Below are positions 15,912 through 21,935 of a stretch of DNA of 36,773 nt, in pieces. The notes beneath the pieces are model-generated. The model searched no databases. It was given only the letters and a program-made list of their open reading frames with translations, and had not been told where the DNA came from. The stretch comes from Lewinellaceae bacterium SD302 (GTDB lineage Bacteria > Bacteroidota > Bacteroidia > Chitinophagales > Saprospiraceae). The stretch is taken from positions 1 through 36,773 of the forward strand of contig PDLQ01000042.1 in assembly GCA_002591745.1 (NCBI GenBank), given 5' to 3'. Within the stretch, counting starts at the first letter, position 1. Every line of letters begins with the position of its first letter. The translations under genes were made by a program, and so were the position numbers.

Positions 15912-17297
15912 ATGCAACCCATATTCACCAAGGACCCCGTCGTTTTCGGTCTCCTGATGATCATTCTGGCCCTGGTTTTTTACACCAGCTCGCTGGATCG
16001 TGGCTTCTGGAAAAAATTCTACACCTACGTGCCTGCGCTGTTGTTATGCTATTTTCTGCCGGCCCTGTTACACTGGCCACTCGGCCTGATTGCCGGTGAA
16101 TGGTATACCGCTGACCTGGCTATCACGCTAAGCGACCAAGGCCTCCAGTTGCCCGACGGCCTGAGCCTGAACGAAACCAATTTGTGGCTACAGGAGCAAG
16201 GTCTGGACCCTGGCGAATACGAAGATTATACCAGCGGCAGCCGGCTCTATTATATGGCCAGTCGCTATTTGCTACCGGCCAGTCTGGTCCTGCTTTGCCT
16301 GAGTATCGACTTCAAGGGAGTACTAAATCTCGGCTGGCGTTCGCTGGTCATGTTCTTCTCTGCCACCCTGGGCATTGTACTGGGTGGGCCGATTGCCTTA
16401 CTGATCATCACCTATCTTTTTCCCAGTCTCATCGGCCTGGACCCCGACCAACTCTGGCGGGGACTCAGCACCATTGCCGGCAGCTGGATCGGTGGCGGAG
16501 CTAATCAGACGGCCATGAAGGAAATTTTTGAGGTCCCTACCGGGATTTTTGGCCAAATGGTGGTAGTAGACATCCTGGTAGCCAACATCTGGCTCGGCTT
16601 TTTGCTCTACGGTGCCAACATGAGTAAGCGTATCGACAAGTGGCTGAAAGCTGATGCTTCGGCCATCGAAGACCTCAAAGAGCGGGTCGAAGGCTATGCC
16701 GCTCAGGTTCGTCGCACGCCTACCACTACCGATATGTTTATCCTAGGAGGCGTGGCCTTTGGTGCGGTGGGTTTGGCGCACGCACTAAGTAACGTGATAG
16801 CTCCTTTTTTTGCCGCCCGTGAAGCGATGCTGGCTGAATGGGGGCTTACCTCGCTTGCCAGCGGTTTTTTCTGGTTAGTGGTTTTTGCCACGACTATCGG
16901 GCTGGTACTTTCCTTTACCAAATTGCGTGCCTTGGAGGGCGTAGGGGCCAGTCGCTGGGGTTCGGTTTTCATCTATATCCTCGTAGCTACGATCGGTATG
17001 CAAATGAACATTGGAGACGTTTTCAGCAACCTCGGGCTTTTTGCCATTGGTGCCATCTGGATGTTGATCCACGTTGGCCTTTTACTCCTGGTCGCCAAAT
17101 TGATCCGGGCACCCTTTTTCTTCGTGGCCGTCGGCTCACAGGCCAACGTAGGCGGTGCGGCTTCGGCGCCCGTGGTGGCCAGTGCTTTTAGTCCGGCCCT
17201 GGCCCCGGTAGGTGTCTTAATGGCGGTGCTGGGTTACGCGCTGGGTACTTACGGAGCTTTGATCTGTGCCTATTTGATGCAGGCAGCGGCCTCTTAA
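15912..17297 (+). CDS. DUF819 (YjcL-like) integral membrane protein
   Basis: A polytopic membrane protein of 461 residues resembling the DUF819/YjcL family, whose transport substrate is not established. About ten or more membrane helices are visible, with an extracytoplasmic insertion at about 60-110. Glycine-rich motifs GSWIGGGANQTAMKE (about 195-209) and VGSQANVGGAASAPVVAS (about 412-429) look like internally repeated re-entrant loops of a transporter. It starts at an ATG 18 nt after a 44-bp palindrome and is followed by an intrinsic terminator, so it is a single-gene unit. The family call is fairly secure; the function is unknown. Confidence 0.78.
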   Translation: MQPIFTKDPVVFGLLMIILALVFYTSSLDRGFWKKFYTYVPALLLCYFLPALLHWPLGLIAGEWYTADLAITLSDQGLQLPDGLSLNETNLWLQEQGLDPGEYEDYTSGSRLYYMASRYLLPASLVLLCLSIDFKGVLNLGWRSLVMFFSATLGIVLGGPIALLIITYLFPSLIGLDPDQLWRGLSTIAGSWIGGGANQTAMKEIFEVPTGIFGQMVVVDILVANIWLGFLLYGANMSKRIDKWLKADASAIEDLKERVEGYAAQVRRTPTTTDMFILGGVAFGAVGLAHALSNVIAPFFAAREAMLAEWGLTSLASGFFWLVVFATTIGLVLSFTKLRALEGVGASRWGSVFIYILVATIGMQMNIGDVFSNLGLFAIGAIWMLIHVGLLLLVAKLIRAPFFFVAVGSQANVGGAASAPVVASAFSPALAPVGVLMAVLGYALGTYGALICAYLMQAAAS

Positions 17298-17315
17298 TAC
17301 TTGTCAGAAAAACGA

Positions 17316-17349
17316 AAAGCCGTTTTCTCCCGACGGAGAAAACGGCTTT
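17316..17349 (+). terminator. Intrinsic terminator after the DUF819 gene
   Basis: A perfect 15-bp stem (17316-17330 with 17335-17349) has a CGAC loop, begins 19 nt after the stop codon and ends in CTTTGTTC. Its left side carries A-rich sequence, so it may work in both directions. Confidence 0.75.
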
Positions 17350-17404
17350 GTTCATCATTGGTGATGAGCTACGACTTGCTGGAAGCGGTAACTGAAAACT
17401 GACG

Positions 17405-17432
17405 AAGGGAAGGATCAGTTAGTACTGATCCT
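17405..17432 (-). terminator. Hairpin downstream of the tRNA-like RNA
   Basis: A 9-bp perfect stem (AGGATCAGT with ACTGATCCT, 17411-17419 and 17424-17432) is followed on the minus strand by a moderately U-rich stretch (ttcccttcg). It begins 18 nt after the tRNA-like 3' end and is a plausible terminator for that transcript. Confidence 0.5.
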
Positions 17433-17450
17433 CTGACCTTGTCAATTTTG

Positions 17451-17605
17451 CTGTAGGGGGAGGATTCGAACCTCCACGGGGCGGTTAGCCAAGCATAACC
17501 CGCCGCGCGGCCGGGTGAACGACGCGCGGCGAATTCCAGCTGGTTTATTCCGGCTTCCCCACCCCCGAGACAGGAGGGCATGGCTGCCAATTTCATCACC
17601 CTACA
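17451..17605 (-). ncRNA. Long tRNA-like RNA with an 86-nt structured variable region
   Basis: Read on the minus strand, this folds as a tRNA. The acceptor is TGTAGGG/CCCTACA (17605-17599 with 17458-17452, 7 bp). T8 follows, then a D arm ATG...CAT with an AAATTGGCAGC loop that includes the conserved GG. The anticodon arm is CCCTC/GGGGG with loop CTGTCTC (U33 present, anticodon GUC at 17571-17569). The T arm is GGAGG-TTCGAAT-CCTCC (17475-17459). Between anticodon and T arms lie 86 nt (17561-17476) with nested pairing GGGG/CCCC, AGCC/GGCT and a 13-bp hairpin (17497-17509 with 17523-17535). Ordinary long-arm tRNAs (Leu, Ser) have only 10-25 nt here. The D arm is Leu-like while the anticodon would be Asp. 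Oddities are U at position 37, a U1-A72 pair, G as discriminator and no encoded CCA. It is a tRNA-like RNA; decoding function is doubtful. Confidence 0.65.
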
Positions 17606-17691
17606 TTATTGATCCTATCATCATCGCAATGCGAATCTGCTAAGAACGTAGGCAAGTATTCTACGCTACCGTTGTAACGCCCTTGCAATAG

Positions 17692-17724
17692 CAAATTTAC
17701 AAGCACCGCCCCCTTATGTGCAAA
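17692..17724 (-). promoter_or_regulatory. Consensus promoter for the tRNA-like transcript
   Basis: On the minus strand, TTTG (17724-17721) is followed after 21 nt by TAAATTTG (17699-17692), an exact match to the Bacteroidota -33/-7 pattern TTTG...TAnnTTTG. Transcription would begin near 17685, about 80 nt before the tRNA-like 5' end. That leader contains a small CGTAG/CTACG hairpin. Confidence 0.65.
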
Positions 17725-17946
17725 TTTTTAAATGAATTGATTTAATTTATATAAAAATACTAAATTAAAAGCCATTAAATTATCAAAACATCAACAAACC
17801 CACTTTAATTTTTCTCCAGATTATCAATTTGCAAATACCCCGCTCCGGTTCATTTAGCCGCTCGATTGGCCAGGTAGCTGACTAATCATGATATAGTTAA
17901 AATTACGCCTCCAAAAGAGCTGATTAGAACTGCTTTGCCGGACTTA
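17725..17946. other. AT-rich spacer upstream of the tRNA-like transcript
   Basis: A very AT-rich block (about 17725-17830) precedes a more balanced stretch up to the stop of the SET-domain gene. I see no gene. The AT-rich block may act as an upstream element of the promoter at 17692-17724. Confidence 0.4.
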
Positions 17947-18321
17947 TCAGAACCAAAGTCGGGTGCGCTCGTCGTTGGGGTCGGTGTAATTGATCACCAA
18001 CTCCTCCCCTGCCTTGATGTCACGCAGGGCGTGGAAATTAATTTGCTTGAAGTCGTAGTCCATATAGAAGTCCACGTTATTCTTGGCGCTGTGGTTGTAC
18101 ATACTGCCGTAGCCCAGAGCAATGGCGCTGCCGTCTCCGTTCCAGATGAAGTAATAGTCGTGCAAACGGGTATCGTGAATGATCTTGGTCTCGGCGGGGT
18201 CCAGTACAATGACCGGTGCCAGCTCAATGGTCGTTTCTTTCGGGATCGGCTCGCTGGTAAAAACACCACGACCACCGAGGGGACTGGGGGCGATGTAAAG
18301 GAAAGGTAAATGGTTGGCCAT
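17947..18321 (-). CDS. SET-domain protein (putative lysine methyltransferase)
   Basis: A 124-residue protein consisting almost entirely of a SET domain, which in known members moves a methyl group from S-adenosylmethionine to a protein lysine. Visible motifs are GGRGVFTSEPIPK (about 16-28, the GxG segment), YNHSAKNN (Asn76-His77-Ser78) and GEELVINY with the catalytic-type Tyr112. Post-SET cysteines are absent. Short single-domain SET proteins are widespread in bacteria, but their substrates are mostly unknown. It has its own ATG start, with 44 nt to the site-2 protease gene upstream on the same strand, so it may be the last gene of that operon. Confidence 0.83.
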   Translation of the reverse strand: MANHLPFLYIAPSPLGGRGVFTSEPIPKETTIELAPVIVLDPAETKIIHDTRLHDYYFIWNGDGSAIALGYGSMYNHSAKNNVDFYMDYDFKQINFHALRDIKAGEELVINYTDPNDERTRLWF

Positions 18322-18365
18322 AATTGAATTGCTTTCGGAAATGAACGCAAAGTTAGGACAGCCGC

Positions 18366-19469
18366 TTAAAACCGCCGCTCCAGTAAGCCCATGACATCCT
18401 CCATCAATAAAAATCCTACCGGTCGGTAACGGTCGTAGACCAGAGCACCGTAAGCATCAGCCTCAATGATGCGCTCGGTCATGGCCAGCAAGTTATCGGT
18501 CGGAAAACCAGTGGCAAAGGAGGTATCGTAGTAGCCGTTGATGAGCTCATCCTCATCCGAGGCGTGCTCCATCGTTTCTTCGGTCAACAGACCAACCAAC
18601 TGGTTCCAGCGATTATACACGGGCAATGCCGGCCAGCCACTACTGTCTAATAATTCACGGGCCTTGGCCAGGCTATCTCCGGCGTAAAGACGGTCTTCCA
18701 TCATCGGCCGGAACAACTGCCCTACCGTATGCTTCTGCAAGCGCCTACGTTGCCAGCCCCTGTTTATCTCGTAAAGTGAAAGCAAGCCTACGAACAGGCC
18801 ACCGACACCCATGATCGGATCGCTCAATAGATAGCCGGCCCAGATGAAGCCTACACTGGCCACCACGCCCAGGACGGTAACTACCAGCGTAGATTTACGC
18901 TCCCCCAGCGGCTTACGCAATAGGGCCTGTAAAATTCGTCCGCCATCCAGCGGATAAGCCGGCAGCAGATTGAGAGCGGCCAACACCAGGTTTACCATTA
19001 CTCCCAGACACAGTAATTCTTCCCACCATTCGGAGCTGGTAATGAGATTGCGTTGGGGTTGCAGGTACTGTTGAAAAAGCAGCCAGCGTTCCGGATCGAA
19101 AAATAGGAAAGGAATGACGAGCAGCGCCAATAAGATATTCGCCAGCGGCCCGCCGAAGTAAACCATGATCTCCCCGAATAGCCGTTCCGGATGTTCGCGG
19201 ATGTAAGCACCACCACCCAAGGGAAAAAGCAAGATTTTCTCGGTTGGCTTACCAAAGAATCTGGCCGTCAGTGCGTGCCCCAGTTCATGGATCAACACGA
19301 AGGAGAAAAGCAAAATAATAACGCCGCCCACCCAGCCGATCCGCGCCCACTGCAAGCCCAGGCTGGCGTGATAGCCGTCGTAGAGCACCCACAGGGGAAT
19401 TAGGATCAAGGTCCAGTGGAGGTCCAGCGGGACCCCGAAAACACGACCGACGCGTAGCGAAGCTTTCAT
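18366..19469 (-). CDS. Site-2 protease family (M50) with C-terminal CBS pair
   Basis: An intramembrane zinc metalloprotease of 367 residues. HELGH at 61-65 and Asp175 in LLPAYPLDGGRIL are the zinc ligands of the S2P/M50B fold. Roughly six membrane helices occupy the first 235 residues. Two CBS repeats (about 245-365) probably sense a nucleotide and control activity. Group members cleave membrane-bound regulators; the substrate here is unknown. The frame can start at a GTG (19472), but the adjacent ATG at 19469 is preferred. It lies 2 nt after the UPF0104 gene stop, implying co-translation. Confidence 0.88.
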   Translation of the reverse strand: MKASLRVGRVFGVPLDLHWTLILIPLWVLYDGYHASLGLQWARIGWVGGVIILLFSFVLIHELGHALTARFFGKPTEKILLFPLGGGAYIREHPERLFGEIMVYFGGPLANILLALLVIPFLFFDPERWLLFQQYLQPQRNLITSSEWWEELLCLGVMVNLVLAALNLLPAYPLDGGRILQALLRKPLGERKSTLVVTVLGVVASVGFIWAGYLLSDPIMGVGGLFVGLLSLYEINRGWQRRRLQKHTVGQLFRPMMEDRLYAGDSLAKARELLDSSGWPALPVYNRWNQLVGLLTEETMEHASDEDELINGYYDTSFATGFPTDNLLAMTERIIEADAYGALVYDRYRPVGFLLMEDVMGLLERRF

Positions 19470-19471
19470 CA

Positions 19472-20566
19472 CTAGCTAGATGCGTCGTTCGGCGATTTTG
19501 TTGTTCCGGAAGGTGAATAATTTCGATTAATCCTCGGCAGCAAGATCACCGCCAGCAAACCAATCAGGACATTACAACCCAGATTGATGGAGAAAAAAGA
19601 GATGTTACTCCAGCTAAAAGCGTCATCGCCCGCCACTCCGTATAATTCCAGGGCCGCGGAGGTCATGAAGTGATAGCTTCCCATGCCACCGGGGCTCGGC
19701 ACCACGATGCCCCAGCCACCGGCTACAAAAGTAACCAGCCCGGCTACCGGCCCCAGGCCCGCGGTGGGCTCAAAAGCGAACAAGCAGAGATAGGTCATCA
19801 GGTAGTACATAACCCAAATGACGATACTGTGTACAAAAAACAACAAGGGGCTATCCAGTCGTAGAATGGTCTTCAGCCCTTCCAAAAAGCCAAGGGCGAT
19901 GTTCCAGATTTTCCGGAACAAGGCCACTCGTAGCAAACGTTCGCGAAACCAATACAACAGTAGCAAACCAGCCAGTCCTGCCACAGCACTACCGATCAGC
20001 AACCACTGCAAGCCCGCCAACTTCTCTCCGAGCACAGCGTTTTCTTCGATCCATCCATAGATGGTCTCGGAACCAAAAAAGAGCGCCAGGGCCGTCATGA
20101 TCAGGATGGATAACACATCGATCATCCGTCCTACCACGATGGTTCCCATCACCTTTTCCACGCCGATCTTTTCGTAACGGGCCATCGCACCGGCCCTGGC
20201 TACCTCACCGGCGCGGGGCACAAAGAGATTCACCAGATAACCCAGATTGATGCTCAGAAAGCCGTTGATGGTCTTGGGCTGGTGGCCTTCGCCCAGTCCG
20301 CGCAATAGCATGTTCCAGCGCAAGGCCCGGCTCAGGTTACTGATCGTAAAGCAGAGTAAAACCAGTGCCAGCCAGCCAAAATCGGCCGAGGCGAAATCCG
20401 TCAATATCTTATTCAGCAAGCTGCAATCAGCGGCAGCCACGCCCTGTTTGGCGCATTCTTCCTGGTAAGCCAGGTCCTGCTGGCGAAACACGTAGTACAG
20501 AATGCCGCCGCCAATAAGCAAGAACAGCAACCCCTTACCTACATTGACGAGCGTCTCCTTATTCAT
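19472..20566 (-). CDS. UPF0104 / lysylphosphatidylglycerol synthase-type membrane protein
   Basis: An integral membrane protein of 364 residues with about eight helices, resembling the flippase-like transmembrane part of MprF (UPF0104). It lacks the C-terminal aminoacyl-transferase domain of full MprF, so it is probably a lipid-handling protein rather than a lysyl-PG synthase. Characteristic stretches are NLSRALRWNMLLRG (about 83-96) and VPSPGGMGSYHFMTSAAL (about 288-305). The ATG at 20566 was chosen over a GTG at 20587. It is the first gene of a minus-strand operon with the site-2 protease and perhaps the SET gene, and is divergent from era across 277 nt. Confidence 0.83.
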   Translation of the reverse strand: MNKETLVNVGKGLLFLLIGGGILYYVFRQQDLAYQEECAKQGVAAADCSLLNKILTDFASADFGWLALVLLCFTISNLSRALRWNMLLRGLGEGHQPKTINGFLSINLGYLVNLFVPRAGEVARAGAMARYEKIGVEKVMGTIVVGRMIDVLSILIMTALALFFGSETIYGWIEENAVLGEKLAGLQWLLIGSAVAGLAGLLLLYWFRERLLRVALFRKIWNIALGFLEGLKTILRLDSPLLFFVHSIVIWVMYYLMTYLCLFAFEPTAGLGPVAGLVTFVAGGWGIVVPSPGGMGSYHFMTSAALELYGVAGDDAFSWSNISFFSINLGCNVLIGLLAVILLPRINRNYSPSGTTKSPNDASS

Positions 20567-20646
20567 AGCAATGGTGGTTGTGCCCACGAAGGTAAGGACG
20601 GTGGATCAAATAGTTGATGCTGGATGCGCTACGGAAGGTTTAATTG

Positions 20647-20779
20647 TTTTGGCTTCAATGTAGCAAGGCTGTATGTTCTTCAATTTGCACACCTGGAATT
20701 TTTACGAAGTGGTTGTCGAGGCTGCCTGGCAAGTAGGCCGGAACGTTTTCTCGTAGACATTGCTACTTTGAAGCCAAAA
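20647..20779. repeat. Spaced inverted repeat in the era upstream region
   Basis: TTTTGGCTTCAATGTAGCAA (20647-20666) is mirrored by the complement of 20760-20779 with one or two differences. The arms belong to the GCTACTTTG word family also seen at 15850-15893 and 27934-28090. It lies just before a TACCTTCG box (20791-20798), the likely -7 element of era. Confidence 0.55.
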
Positions 20780-20843
20780 TAATAATGCCCTACCTTCGCG
20801 ACAATTACTTTTAAAGTATTGAACCCGTTTAAGCTTTCTGTTT

Positions 20844-21740
20844 ATGCACCGTTCCGGATTTGTAAATATCATCGGCCGGCCGAACGCCGGAAAATCCACC
20901 CTGATGAACGCGCTGGTGGGTGAGCGAATGAGTATCATCACCGCCAAGCCACAGACCACTCGCCACCGTATCCTGGGCCTGCTGAGCGGGGAAGATTTTC
21001 AGATCGTATTCAGCGACACCCCCGGCGTGATCAGTGACCCGAGCTACCGGATGCAGGAGATGATGAACAGCGCCATCAACACTACTTTTGAGGACGCCGA
21101 TCTGATGATCTACCTGGTGGACCCCAAGGAGCAGTATACCGAAGACGAGCCGCTGGTGGGCAAGTTACGCCGCTTGAAAGCCCCGCTTTTCCTGGTCATC
21201 AACAAAGTGGACGCTACGAGTAAGGAGCAGGTGGCTAAAATTCGCAAGCAATTCCTGAAGTGGGTAAAACCGGATCAGGTAATGGAAATTTCGGCTCTAA
21301 AAGGCAAGGGTGTGGAGGAGCTAATGGAGGCAATAAAAAGCAAACTGCCCGAAGGCCCCGCTTACTACCCCAAGGACCAACTGACCGACCGGCCGGAGCG
21401 ATTTTTCGTCTCCGAGATCATCCGCGAGCAAATTCTGGAACAGTACCACCAGGAAATCCCGTATAGTACCGAGGTCGGCATCGAATCATTCAAGGAGGAC
21501 ACTACCCGCGACGGCAAACCGATTGTGAACATCAGCGCGCTGATCTTCGTAGCCCGGCGAACCCAGAAGCCTATCATCATCGGCAAAGGCGGTTCGTCCA
21601 TCAAGAAACTCGGCACTGCGGCCCGTAAGCGCATCGAAGATTTTCTGGAACAAAAAGTCTACCTGGAGCTACACGTCAAGATTCGTGATGGCTGGCGCGA
21701 CAATGAAAATGAGTTGAAGCGGTTTGGGTACGATCGGTAG
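20844..21740 (+). CDS. era: GTPase Era
   Basis: An essential-type GTPase that binds the 3' end of 16S rRNA and helps 30S subunit assembly. The 298-residue protein has G1 GRPNAGKST (about 11-19), G3 DTPG, G4 NKVD (about 119-122) and G5 SAL in the GTPase domain. A C-terminal KH domain has the loop IIGKGGSSIKKLG (about 243-255). The length is normal. The ATG start matches the family (MHRSGFVNIIGRPN). It is transcribed alone on the plus strand, and a remarkable short-word inverted array begins directly after its stop codon. Confidence 0.95.
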   Translation: MHRSGFVNIIGRPNAGKSTLMNALVGERMSIITAKPQTTRHRILGLLSGEDFQIVFSDTPGVISDPSYRMQEMMNSAINTTFEDADLMIYLVDPKEQYTEDEPLVGKLRRLKAPLFLVINKVDATSKEQVAKIRKQFLKWVKPDQVMEISALKGKGVEELMEAIKSKLPEGPAYYPKDQLTDRPERFFVSEIIREQILEQYHQEIPYSTEVGIESFKEDTTRDGKPIVNISALIFVARRTQKPIIIGKGGSSIKKLGTAARKRIEDFLEQKVYLELHVKIRDGWRDNENELKRFGYDR

Positions 21741-21747
21741 TGGTTTT

Positions 21748-21838
21748 ACGGTCTTACGGTCTAACAGTCTCACGGTCTTACGGGCACTGTTAGACTGTAA
21801 GACCATGAGACTGTAAGACCACTAGACTGTCAGACCGT
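21748..21838. repeat. 8-nt phased inverted array downstream of era
   Basis: Four and a half copies of an 8-nt word ACRGTCTN (ACGGTCTT, ACGGTCTA, ACAGTCTC, ACGGTCTT, ACGGG) are followed by about six copies in the opposite orientation (TTAGACTG, TAAGACCA, TGAGACTG...). The two halves can fold into a hairpin more than 40 bp long in several registers. It lies 7 nt past the era stop. Confidence 0.75.
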
Positions 21839-21935
21839 CGCTTCCACGCCAAAAATCGACAATCTCCACCAGTTAGCAAGCAAAATCCGGCTTTCGACGT
21901 TAACTTGGAAAGTACTCCGTGAAATCTTTCCGTTT

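Noticed and set aside
17369..17599. 76-residue minus-strand open frame over the tRNA-like region
   Set aside because: It runs through acceptor, anticodon and T stems; its residue pattern is random and the RNA structure explains the sequence constraints better.
17451..17605. The tRNA-like RNA as a tmRNA
   Set aside because: A tmRNA lacks an anticodon stem and is more than twice as long with a tag-coding part. Here a full anticodon arm is present and no tag frame is evident.
21748..21838. CRISPR array
   Set aside because: The repeated words are only 8 nt, without spacers, and switch orientation half-way; no cas genes are present.
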